Source: Bacteroides sp. 43_108 (lineage in GTDB: Bacteria > Bacteroidota > Bacteroidia > Bacteroidales > Bacteroidaceae). Taken from it: a DNA stretch of 64,000 bases. Within the stretch, counting starts at the first letter, position 1. Each line of letters starts with the position of its first letter. Shown here one piece after another: positions 1 to 7,570 of this stretch. The notes below the pieces were generated by a model. That model ran no database searches and had not been told where the DNA came from. It was given only the letters and a program-made list of their open reading frames with translations. A program made the position numbers and the translations under genes. Where the stretch lies: positions 1 to 64,000 of the forward strand of contig MNQS01000136.1 in the NCBI GenBank assembly GCA_001915545.1. The letters are read 5' to 3'.

Positions 1-108
1 CGGAAAATGGGCAATAATAATGGCACATAAAGTGATTATACTCTATCGACTTTATATGCCATATTACTTTTTAGGGACATTTACTGAATATCCCTAAGTA
101 TTTTTGAT
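1..108. other. Left-edge stretch with no recognisable gene
   Basis: No coding region is supported here. The only structure seen is a short inverted repeat, TTAGGGA at 71-77 and TCCCTAA at 91-97, followed on the plus strand by a T-rich stretch. The similarity to the C39 transporter gene (see 109-210) stops at about position 112-124, so this is where unrelated DNA begins beyond the remnant. Confidence 0.5.
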
Positions 109-210
109 TCAAATGCGATACGTCTTTCCGTAGTGCCTGCATATTGAGGACAGGCAGGTTGCTCCGCACTGCATCGCATCTTTCTGTCTGACAAATGGAA
201 ATCGTGGCAT
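109..210 (-). pseudogene. Truncated second copy of the C39-peptidase ABC transporter (first 33 codons)
   Basis: Read on the minus strand from the ATG at 208-210, this encodes 33 residues beginning MPRFPFVRQKDAMQCG, then a TGA at 109-111. The first 30 residues match the start of the intact transporter at 2656-473 almost residue for residue, including the catalytic Cys of the QCG motif, and the DNA is closely similar (124-210 against 2570-2656). Everything after the first 30 or so codons of the peptidase domain is missing, so no working transporter can be made. This is the left part of a decayed duplicate of the export cassette; see also 219-275. Confidence 0.85.
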
Positions 211-276
211 ACCACCAGTTATTTAGCTTCTTCCGGTTTGTTGAATTTGTTAAAGTTAGTGTTGTCAGTGTCCGTT
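124..276. repeat. Imperfect duplication, copy 1 (partner at 2570-2717)
   Basis: This stretch repeats the junction between the end of the outer-membrane barrel gene and the start of the C39 ABC transporter gene found at 2570-2717. The part covering the transporter start differs at only about six of the first 90 bases. The part covering the barrel tail is more diverged and carries small indels. Same orientation, about 2.4 kb apart. Confidence 0.9.
219..275 (-). pseudogene. Tail (last 18 codons) of a second outer-membrane barrel gene
   Basis: The minus-strand frame ending with TAA at 219-221 reads TDTDNTNFNKFNKPEEAK, which parallels the C-terminus of the intact barrel protein at 2662 (…SDTGNTGLNKFNKAEVK). 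It sits the same way just ahead of the C39 start codon. Upstream the similarity ends at about position 276, where the frame meets a stop and the sequence becomes that of the HlyD-like stub. The rest of this second barrel gene is deleted. Confidence 0.75.
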
Positions 277-471
277 CAGGTGGAAGACGCAATCCATAAT
301 TGTCTCAATGTTTAGAGACAATGCGTTCATTATTAGATACACAAAGATAGAAAAGACAGCAATGACAATTACCGTTCCGTATCTTATCAAGAAATGAGGG
401 CGCGTTCCGATGATTACTTTTACTTTTGGAGAACGCTCCTGAGGAGTTTCATTTCGTCTGTTTTTTTTCAT
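265..471 (-). CDS. Truncated HlyD-type membrane-fusion protein (N-terminal stub)
   Basis: The 68-residue product starts at the ATG at 469-471, one base after the stop of the ABC transporter gene, so it is translationally coupled to it. Residues 1 to about 20 are basic and hydrophilic. They are followed by a pattern (VIIGTRPHFLIRYG) and a single membrane segment at about residues 31-50 that match the N-terminal anchor of HlyD-family adaptors, which normally follow C39 ABC transporters in Bacteroidales. The coiled-coil and periplasmic domains (some 350 residues) are absent. The reading frame instead runs through a small inverted repeat (300-321) into the remnant barrel tail and stops at 265. 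It is probably non-functional as an adaptor. An alternative is a genuine single-span small protein. Confidence 0.55.
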   Translation of the reverse strand: MKKNRRNETPQERSPKVKVIIGTRPHFLIRYGTVIVIAVFSIFVYLIMNALSLNIETIMDCVFHLNGH

Positions 472-472
472 A

Positions 473-2656
473 TCAATTACCAAGTTCAAGCTGATTCTTG
501 ATGAGGTTGTAGTAAGCCCCCTTGTTGGCTATAAGTGTTTTGTGGTCGCCTGTTTCGCATATGCGTCCTCCATCCAGCACTATAATCTGGTCAGAATCTT
601 TCACTGTTGAAAGTCTGTGTGCTACAACTACTACAGTCCTGCCTTTGTAGAATTTGTTCAGGTTCTCGACTATCACTCTTTCATTTTCTGCGTCCAGGGA
701 ATTTGTCGCTTCATCGAGGAATATGTATTCCGGATTCTTGTAGACAGCCCGGGCTATCAATATTCTCTGCTTCTGCCCTTGGCTCAGCCCCGTACCTTCT
801 TGGCCTATCTTTGTGCCATATTTAAGTGGCAGGCTTTGGATGTAGCTCCAGATGTTAGCAATTCTGGATGCTGTCTCCAGTCTGTCGTAATCAATCTCCT
901 CATCGTCCACAGCAATATTTCTTGCTATCGATTCCGAAAAAATATACCCGTCCTGCATTACCACTCCGCACCTGCTTCTCCACCATTTCATATTATACTC
1001 TTCCAGATTCTTCCCGGCAACAGATATTTTGCCGTTCAATACCTTATAATACCCCAGCATAAGTTTTATGAGAGTAGTCTTTCCGCTTCCCGATGCACCT
1101 ACTATTGCCGTTATTTTTCCTTCGGGAATATCAATTGAAACATTGTCCAGAATCATTCTGTTTGCGCAGACCTCATACTTGAAATCCACATTTTTCAGCA
1201 CTATGCCTTTATTTTTGCCGAGCAGTCTGCATCCGCCAGATTCATCAGTATCTTCATTCCTTTCATTGTGGATTTCATTTATACGTTCCAATGAGATTTT
1301 CATATCCTGAAAAGAATAGATGAAAGTCATGAACTGCTCTATTGGAGCGTTGAGCTGTCCCACGATATACTGGATTGCCAGCATGCCTCCCAGCGTAATG
1401 TCACCGCTGATGACAGCCGCGGCGGACAAAGCCGTAATGACAATATTTTTCATTTCATTGATGAACAATGAGCCGGCTTCCTGCATCTGCTGCAGTTTCA
1501 GAGATTTTGTCCGCACTGCAAACAGATTTGCCTGAGTGTCCTCCCATTCCCAGCGACGCCTCTTTTCGCAGTTCTGAAGCTTTATCTCTTGTATTGAAGT
1601 CAGAAACTGATATGTCCTGCTCTGGTTTACGGCTTCCTGTTCAAAAAGTTCATAATCCAGGATTTTCCTTTTGTGCAGAAACAAGGCTATCCATCCGCCG
1701 TAGACGATGCTTCCCAGAAGGAATATGCAGAATATCGTGCGGCTGTACACAAGCAGGACTGCTCCAAAAATTACAAAACTCAAGAACGTGAAGACCACAT
1801 TAAGTGTCTGGCCGGTCAGAAAGGACTGAACTCGTCCGTGATCGCCGACTCTTTGCATCAGATCTCCCATGAGCTTCGAGTCGAAGAACGACATGGGCAA
1901 TTTCAGCAGCTTTATGAAGAAATCGCTGACAAGTGATATATTGACCCTCATCGATATATGCAGAAGCAGCCACCTTCTGATGAAGTCCGTTGCGGTCTTG
2001 CCGAATACAATCATAAGTTCGCCCAGAAGTATCAGCCAGATGAAGCCGATGTCGCGCCTGCCTATTCCGATGTCTACTATCGACTGCGTCAGAAACGGCA
2101 GTATCAGCTGCAGCAGACAGCCGAACAGCAGTCCGAGGAATATCTGAACCAGATATCCCCTGTATTCTTTCATATATCTGAATATGAATGTCAGTGAATG
2201 GCTGTCTGCCGATTCCTCTCCGCCGAGTTTCCCGAACCTGCCGTTAGGCTCCAGCAGAAGGGCAATGCCTATGCCCGATGCACTGAGCCACGCTTCGTCA
2301 AACTCCTTGTCGTCTGCGCATATCAATCCTTTTCCAGGATCGCTGATGTAATACTTATGCCGTGCACTGTCTGTCTTATACAGCACGACAAAATGATTCT
2401 GGTTCCAGTGCAGGATGCACGGCAGATTGCAGTCGTTGATGGCGCTCTTCTGAATCTTCACGCACATCGTGTCAAATCCCAGGTGTTCCGCGGCCATGGA
2501 GAGGGCACGGAGCGACACGCCCGTAGCCGTTTCCTGGCAGAACCGGGAAATGAACCTTGTGGAGTAGGGCTTTCCGTAGTGCCTGCATATCGAGGACAGG
2601 CATGCCGCTCCGCACTGCATCGAATCTTTCTGTCTGACAAAGGGAAATCGTGGCAT
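473..2656 (-). CDS. Peptidase-C39-domain ABC transporter (peptide cleavage and export)
   Basis: A 727-residue inner-membrane exporter of the bacteriocin/peptide type: the N-terminal protease removes a leader from the cargo and the ABC part exports it. Residues 1-130 are a C39 peptidase with catalytic Cys15 (in QCGAAC), His88 and Asp106. About six membrane segments follow (160-430). The nucleotide-binding domain has Walker A GASGSGKTT (520-528), signature LSQGQ (624-628), Walker B YIFLDEA (644-650) and the H-loop His680. All key residues are present, so the protein looks active. It starts 5 bp after the barrel gene and is followed by the HlyD-like stub, which places it in one operon. C39 enzymes usually cut after a Gly-Gly leader; no such precursor was found nearby. 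Confidence 0.93.
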   Translation of the reverse strand: MPRFPFVRQKDSMQCGAACLSSICRHYGKPYSTRFISRFCQETATGVSLRALSMAAEHLGFDTMCVKIQKSAINDCNLPCILHWNQNHFVVLYKTDSARHKYYISDPGKGLICADDKEFDEAWLSASGIGIALLLEPNGRFGKLGGEESADSHSLTFIFRYMKEYRGYLVQIFLGLLFGCLLQLILPFLTQSIVDIGIGRRDIGFIWLILLGELMIVFGKTATDFIRRWLLLHISMRVNISLVSDFFIKLLKLPMSFFDSKLMGDLMQRVGDHGRVQSFLTGQTLNVVFTFLSFVIFGAVLLVYSRTIFCIFLLGSIVYGGWIALFLHKRKILDYELFEQEAVNQSRTYQFLTSIQEIKLQNCEKRRRWEWEDTQANLFAVRTKSLKLQQMQEAGSLFINEMKNIVITALSAAAVISGDITLGGMLAIQYIVGQLNAPIEQFMTFIYSFQDMKISLERINEIHNERNEDTDESGGCRLLGKNKGIVLKNVDFKYEVCANRMILDNVSIDIPEGKITAIVGASGSGKTTLIKLMLGYYKVLNGKISVAGKNLEEYNMKWWRSRCGVVMQDGYIFSESIARNIAVDDEEIDYDRLETASRIANIWSYIQSLPLKYGTKIGQEGTGLSQGQKQRILIARAVYKNPEYIFLDEATNSLDAENERVIVENLNKFYKGRTVVVVAHRLSTVKDSDQIIVLDGGRICETGDHKTLIANKGAYYNLIKNQLELGN

Positions 2657-2717
2657 ACCGGTTATTTAACTTCCGCTTTATTGAACTTGTTCAGACCTGT
2701 GTTGCCGGTGTCCGATT
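2570..2717. repeat. Imperfect duplication, copy 2 (partner at 124-276)
   Basis: The intact counterpart of the left-edge remnant. It covers the last codons of the barrel gene, the 5-bp gap and the first ~30 codons of the C39 transporter gene. The pairing shows that a whole barrel-transporter cassette once existed in at least two tandem copies. Confidence 0.9.
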
Positions 2718-4758
2718 CATTCATGGTTTTGCGGGCATGTCTTCTCGACCGTCCTACAGAGAATGAGTATGTGGCATTTACAGCTACTTTATAGTACAAC
2801 GGTTTCCTGTTTTCGTTTTTGTAGTACCTGAATGCCGGAAGGTCGGCAAGAGTATAGTCGTTGTGGCCGCTGTAGTTATATTGGGCACCTACCGACCAGT
2901 TTCCGATTTTATACCGGACTATGCATGCGTACTGGTCGCTTCCGCGCGTGAGCAGGTCGCCGTCGTATTCCTTTGTCGGGGAGTTGACGGCAAGTACACA
3001 TTCCAGCTTGTTTGACAACAACGACATCGTCACGCTACCGCCCACACGCCAGTAATTGAAGTTCACCTCCTGCAACGGAGTATTGAATTTGGAGTAGTAA
3101 TGTTCCAGATACGGCGAGAGCTTAAGCCATTTGAACGGCTTCCAGTCTCCCCATAGAAAGGTATTGCATTCAAAGTAGTCGCTGATGTTGCACGGCTTCA
3201 GATTGACCATGCCTTCTTCAGCTGTTATTGTGCTTGCTATTTTGTTGTGCGAATATGACGGATTTATGCCGAGGGTTACCAAGATTTTTCCTTCAGGGTC
3301 ATAGTAGCCTATGTTCAGTTTCGCCATGGTTGTCCAATAATGCTTCAGCTCAGAATTGCCTGTCGACATCATCCACGGATCGAGGTATGTCCTGCTTTCA
3401 GTAATCTGATCCAATGTGGCGGCATTCTTGCTTGTGGTCAGCATAAGCTGTACTGTGGCTCCTTTCAGCTTTCCTTCTCCCCACCAATCGGCATTGAGCC
3501 TGAAGTATGGTGCTGCCGTGGTATAGGTGCTGCCCTGGGAGGTCTGGCTCATGATGTCCATGCCGGCAAGCGGATTTAAACCTATTTGCCCAAATTGCCA
3601 AATGCCTCCAACGTACAGACGTTCATTATGTGAATGCGGCTTGTATGTTGTGCCGAAAGACTTCTGATTGAGCTGCCTGTAAGAATATCTTGAAGCCAGA
3701 CTGAACATTCCGCCCCAAAGGTTTGACGCGAAACCGGCATGTGCAATCAGTGAATATGAATTGTTGTCGATGTCCGAATGCTGCTCGTAATCATAATCGC
3801 TGTTTGCAGGGTCGTCTGATATCATCGACTGCACTGATTTCGAGTAGCTGGAGCCTAATGTGTTCACCACGTTTATAAAAAACATGCGTCCGTTGTCCCA
3901 GAGGTATCTGTAGTACATATCTGCGGCGTATGTGTTTTCTCTGCTTCTGAGGTTGTTGACCCCGTTGCCTTGATAATAGAGATTTTCGCTCTGTATGATT
4001 CCGGAACGATTTTCGTTGTCTTGACCTGGAGAGATTATTGCATATAGCTTTGCGTTGAACAGATGGCTTCCCTGATAGCGCTGGTAAGTCGCACCTATGT
4101 TGTGGTACTGTCCCTTGTAATTATTTTTGCCGGAGTATCTTGAACTTTTTCCGTTGCCGTAATCAAATTCTGTCTGCCTCTCTATGTCTTTAATGTCGCG
4201 GTAGTCAATGAGATACTCCAGATCGACCATGTTCAGTGAGTCCGAATATGTCAGGTCTGCCTGATTGGTGCCGAAACCGGTGGTGACGCTGTTCGAAGTG
4301 TTGAAATATCCGGTGTAGGCTCTGTCGTGGCGTTTCTTTACGATGATATTTGCCACAGGCCCCATAGTATATCCCATATACTCAGGAGGCGCAACGTTGT
4401 AGTACTCCACTTTCTTGATGTCATCTCCCTTGTATGCCCTCAGGTTTGCTCCTGTCGACGGAACACCGTTTATAAGGATGAATACGTTCTGCATATCCGA
4501 GGATGTAAGCGAAGTGCTGTTGAGGTTGGTTCTGAAAAACGGCAGTGTGGATACTGCTTCCAAGGCGTTGGTGCCGAAGTTCCTGTTTTCGTCGGAAAGA
4601 TACAAATCCTGATGGTCACCCCTGTTGACTATTTTGTCTGCCGTTATCACTACATCGTCTATTTTATGGGTGCTGGTGCTGTCTGCCGTCTCTTGTGAGT
4701 ATGCCGTTTGGACTCCAAGAATAATTGTTGCGAAAAAATATGTTATGGTCTTTTTCAT
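2662..4758 (-). CDS. TonB-type plug / outer-membrane beta-barrel protein
   Basis: 698 residues with an N-terminal signal peptide (MKKTITYFFATIILG… cut near AYSQ) and then a TonB-receptor-like plug: VVITAD near residue 37 and the plug core LINGVPSTG…KKVEYYNVAPPEY at about residues 95-125. The rest is alternating aromatic and polar residues typical of a 14-22-strand barrel (OMP_b-brl_3-like style). There is no carboxypeptidase-like N-terminal domain and no SusD partner. Its position directly ahead of the C39 ABC transporter suggests an outer-membrane exit or a receptor for the exported product, not a nutrient importer; that is inference. It overlaps the preceding small ORF by 4 bp (ATGA), indicating coupled translation. 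Confidence 0.82.
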   Translation of the reverse strand: MKKTITYFFATIILGVQTAYSQETADSTSTHKIDDVVITADKIVNRGDHQDLYLSDENRNFGTNALEAVSTLPFFRTNLNSTSLTSSDMQNVFILINGVPSTGANLRAYKGDDIKKVEYYNVAPPEYMGYTMGPVANIIVKKRHDRAYTGYFNTSNSVTTGFGTNQADLTYSDSLNMVDLEYLIDYRDIKDIERQTEFDYGNGKSSRYSGKNNYKGQYHNIGATYQRYQGSHLFNAKLYAIISPGQDNENRSGIIQSENLYYQGNGVNNLRSRENTYAADMYYRYLWDNGRMFFINVVNTLGSSYSKSVQSMISDDPANSDYDYEQHSDIDNNSYSLIAHAGFASNLWGGMFSLASRYSYRQLNQKSFGTTYKPHSHNERLYVGGIWQFGQIGLNPLAGMDIMSQTSQGSTYTTAAPYFRLNADWWGEGKLKGATVQLMLTTSKNAATLDQITESRTYLDPWMMSTGNSELKHYWTTMAKLNIGYYDPEGKILVTLGINPSYSHNKIASTITAEEGMVNLKPCNISDYFECNTFLWGDWKPFKWLKLSPYLEHYYSKFNTPLQEVNFNYWRVGGSVTMSLLSNKLECVLAVNSPTKEYDGDLLTRGSDQYACIVRYKIGNWSVGAQYNYSGHNDYTLADLPAFRYYKNENRKPLYYKVAVNATYSFSVGRSRRHARKTMNESDTGNTGLNKFNKAEVK

Positions 4759-4979
4759 GAATATTGATGTATTAAGTAATCCAACAAACTTTCTTCAAAA
4801 ATTTCATCTACAACGTCTTCAATGCGATGCTCCAGGCCTGCAAAGTGGGCTCTGTGATAAAGTCCCATGCATAGATAGCGCTGAAAGTGAACCGTTGGCC
4901 ACCTGGTATCAACGTTTGTCAGCAAGCTTATGCCAAGCATCATTAATGATATAAAAATCAAATTTTTCATATTTTTCAT
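4755..4979 (-). CDS. Small signal-peptide ORF, first gene of the export operon (unknown)
   Basis: 74 residues (71 if the second Met at 4970 is used). The first ~22 residues form a basic start plus a hydrophobic run (NLIFISLMMLGISLLTN) typical of a Sec signal peptide. The remainder is His/Tyr-rich and then acidic (EDVVDEIFEE), and no family was recognised. It ends in a 4-bp overlap with the barrel gene and has a good Bacteroidales promoter 32 bp upstream, which supports its being expressed. It lacks a Gly-Gly leader, so it is not an obvious substrate of the C39 protease. It could be the exported product, a small lipid- or barrel-associated helper, or a coincidental frame. Confidence 0.5.
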   Translation of the reverse strand: MKNMKNLIFISLMMLGISLLTNVDTRWPTVHFQRYLCMGLYHRAHFAGLEHRIEDVVDEIFEESLLDYLIHQYS

Positions 4980-5010
4980 TTTTTGTTGATATTACCAAAA
5001 TTAGATGTTT

Positions 5011-5040
5011 CAAATATAACGTGCAACCTGATGCTGCAAC
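5011..5040 (-). promoter_or_regulatory. Promoter of the export operon
   Basis: Minus strand: a perfect -7 element TATATTTG (5011-5018) with GTTG at 5037-5040 in the -33 position. The predicted start point is about 25 nt ahead of the ATG at 4979. No other gene lies between, so it would drive the small ORF, barrel, C39 transporter and HlyD stub. Confidence 0.55.
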
Positions 5041-5147
5041 TCAATTTGTATACTACTGATAATCAGTTATGAAAAAATAAACCAGACGCAAATTGCTGCA
5101 TTTTGTATGGACATAATTTCATGAAATAAAAGCAAAAAGTCAATTCT

Positions 5148-5202
5148 GGGCGCTCGCAATGGTATTTTCGAGTGCGCATATACATTCCTGTGAGCGCTCA
5201 TA
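5148..5202. repeat. GAGCGCTC-type intergenic repeat, copy A
   Basis: One of three non-coding copies in this window (others at 14548-14610 and 23799-23853). It is built from three GC-rich palindromic words in AT-rich DNA: GGGCGCTCGCA, a middle TCGAGTGCGC, then TGAGCGCTCA. The distance from GCTCGC in the first word to GAGCGC in the last is 40 bp, as in the other two copies. This copy lies in the ~320-bp gap between the divergent export operon and the TPR regulator, which otherwise holds only the promoter at 5011-5040. Confidence 0.7.
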
Positions 5203-5297
5203 GATATTTATTCAGCCTGAAAAAGTAATTGCCGTTATTTAAATAATTATTGTAAAATTGAATGAAAATGCTCAATTTTGTAAAAATGCAAATCTAT

Positions 5298-6970
5298 ATG
5301 AAAAGAATTTTATTCATATTTTATCTTTTTGTAATATTGGTGGTTGCTGTTTCATGTTCGGAAGATGCCACGCAAAGCAGGCTCGACGATATTGCAACTA
5401 TTGTGTGTACATTTCCTGACAGCGCTAAAAAGGAGCTTGAAAGTATGGACGAATCTGAACTTACTACAGAATGGCATAGAGCATATCATGCGCTTCTTGA
5501 ATGCGAAAGTGAATATTTTTCCAAATGTACGTTTGATGATTCGACGTATGCAATTGCAGCAGAATATTTTCAGCAAGAGAAGAATTCAACTACATCACAA
5601 CGAATGGAATTTGAGCTGCTTGATATCTACAAGAAAATATACACCAATCCGGCAGAATCGATGTATCGGCTTCTTGAAATGGAAAAGCATATAGATGCTT
5701 TTTCAAACCCTCATTTTAAGGCTATGCTTGAAAGTTTCATATTAATCATATACTACAACAATCGCGAATATGAGAAAATGCTGAAACATGCATATAAGGA
5801 ACTCAAATATGCAGAAGAGGGAAAGATTATTTCAAGAATCGTAAATAGCAAGTTCCATGTAGGTATAGCATATAAAAACATGGGAAAATTAGATTCAGCA
5901 TATGTGAATTATTGTTGTTATAAGAAATATGAACAAGACCTTGATTCTACAATGTTGTTTTTAGCGTATCACAACATTGCGGCTTTACTAAGAAATATTA
6001 AATCGCCCGATGATAATGAAATTATTTTAGCACTGCAGAACTCGTTAAAATATAATACAGCAAAGGATGACAGCGCAAAAACTTATATGTTGATAGCTGA
6101 TTACTATTATAATATTAATAAAAAGGAAAAGGCAGATAGTTTCTTGAGTATATTTTATAATAGTATTCGAAATGATGATTATTGCTCATTTTACAATATA
6201 TCGTGGACTCTCAGTAATTATTATGAAAAAATAGGCAATATGGATTCTGCCAACAAATACAAAGGAGAGATACTTAAATATCGCGTAAAACTTGATTCTG
6301 TAATACGAGCGGGACGCACCGTGGAAATAACACATCAAAGCGAGATGGAAGATATTGAAGAGGATTCACTAACAAAGCTCGAGGCTATTGGGGTTGTTTC
6401 TGTTGTCCTTATAGGAGGGCTTTTGTGTTACATTGTTGTATACAGGAGGAAGAGAAACAAGTTAAAGAAGGAATATGACACCTGTATAGAAAATCTGGAC
6501 AAAGCGCTGGTTGAACTCGACGTGATTAGAAATAAGGAAAAGGAGTCAAGAAAAATCATTGCTTCTGAACTTCACAAGCACCGGTCTGAGGTAAAAAAAC
6601 TGACCGAAATAGCAGATATGTACAGTGTGAAATTGTTGGTTATGCTGACCAAAAAAAATATACCGACTTCGGATCTACCGCTTTCATATCCAAGTATTTA
6701 TATGATAGCATCAACAATGTGTACGGAAAATCAGACAAAGGCCGTGATTTTGTAGAAAAGATTACGGAGGCATGTCCAGGCATAAAGGCGCGCGAGCTTC
6801 TGTTGTGCATTCTCTACAGAGAAGGCGTAAGCGACGACAGAGCAATTTTAGACATTCTTAATGTCACTGCCGATACATTTAGAAGCCTGAAAAGTAGACT
6901 AAGAAAGAAACTTAAAGATGCACCCGAAAATCAATATATTGCAGAAGTGTTGGATGTTATGGGAAGATAG
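5298..6970 (+). pseudogene. TPR-transmembrane-HTH regulator interrupted by a -1 frameshift
   Basis: The first frame (start at 5298; an alternative upstream ATG is at 5262) encodes a lipoprotein-like signal with lipobox VAVSC (Cys20). TPR-like helical repeats follow at ~30-350, then a membrane segment (AIGVVSVVLIGGLLCYIVV, ~362-382) and a coiled coil (~385-440). It then stops at 6753-6755. The missing end lies in the -1 frame up to 6970: YTDFGS…, then a LuxR-like helix-turn-helix (ARELLLCILYREG…DTFRSLKSRLRKKL). Moving to the -1 frame at the A8 run 6651-6658 (A AAA AAA) joins both into about 557 residues with no other stop. So this is a programmed slip, a one-base mutation, phase variation or a sequencing error. 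The divergent position suggests it controls the export operon. Confidence 0.8.
6651..6658 (+). other. A8 slippery tract at the frameshift point
   Basis: Eight A residues read as AAA AAA AAT in the upstream frame. A -1 slip here gives AAA TAT ACC and enters the frame of the HTH domain; a ninth A would restore one continuous reading frame. The heptamer A AAA AAA is a classic -1 slippery sequence, and such tracts also permit RNA-polymerase slippage. Confidence 0.75.
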
Positions 6971-7020
6971 CATCTTTGATTTTGGCTGATTATTTTTGCT
7001 TTTGACTTTCAAGAGTCCAT

Positions 7021-7066
7021 AAACGCGGAAACCATAAAGTTAGTCTTTAGAGTCTCCGCGTTTTAA
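7021..7066 (+). terminator. Terminator after the TPR regulator
   Basis: Stem AAACGCGGA (7021-7029) pairs with TCCGCGTTT (7055-7063), followed by T-rich sequence. It lies 51 bp after the end of the HTH-coding frame, which supports 6970 as the true gene end. Confidence 0.65.
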
Positions 7067-7135
7067 TTTACTTGCATTTTCAGTTTTTCCGTTTTGGCAA
7101 TGCGTAGAATCATCAAACCGTTTTTATTAAAAATG

Positions 7136-7552
7136 CTATAGTTCCTGATTCTGCAGAATGTTGCATTCGTCTTTTTCAAGTATTTCTAAGCACTTGTCGA
7201 GTTCGCTCGGACGTATTACAATCTTTGCTGTGTCGCCCTGAGCAAATGCGTACATGTATTCGATGAATACGCCCTGTTCTGCGAGGTGACCGAGAATCTT
7301 CGACAGCGAGCCTGCTGTGTTCGGACAGCTTATGCATACGACATCGGTGAGCACCACTGCGAAATTCTCCTTACGCAGCACTTCCACGGCTTTGTCAACG
7401 TCCGATACTATGAGGCGGAGAATGCCGAAATCGGTTGTTTCTGACATACTGAAGGCGTGCATGTTTATACCGTTGTCGCCCAGCGCCTTTGTAACCACAT
7501 TTATGCGACCGCTCTTGTTTTCCAGGAATACGGATATCTGTTTTATAGTCAT
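7136..7552 (-). CDS. ACT-domain protein linked to phenylacetate-CoA ligase
   Basis: 138 residues with two tandem ACT-type folds: IKQISVFLENKSGRI at the N-terminus and VLTDVVCISCPNTAGSL at about residue 68. ACT domains bind amino acids or related small ligands and usually regulate a partner enzyme. It is the last gene of the 2-oxo-acid operon, 18 bp after the CoA ligase, and a paralogue sits next to the second ligase at 56341. This consistent pairing suggests it senses an amino acid for the ligase pathway. The ligand is not evident from sequence. Confidence 0.88.
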   Translation of the reverse strand: MTIKQISVFLENKSGRINVVTKALGDNGINMHAFSMSETTDFGILRLIVSDVDKAVEVLRKENFAVVLTDVVCISCPNTAGSLSKILGHLAEQGVFIEYMYAFAQGDTAKIVIRPSELDKCLEILEKDECNILQNQEL

Positions 7553-7570
7553 ATCTTATCTCTTTTTATT

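Noticed and set aside
71..292. A 73-residue minus-strand open frame spanning the left-edge remnants
   Set aside because: It is in a different frame from the C39 and barrel remnants and has no recognisable features; the remnant frames explain the sequence better.
2198..2794. A 198-residue plus-strand open frame opposite the C39 transporter start
   Set aside because: It overlaps two clear minus-strand genes and has no coding features of its own.
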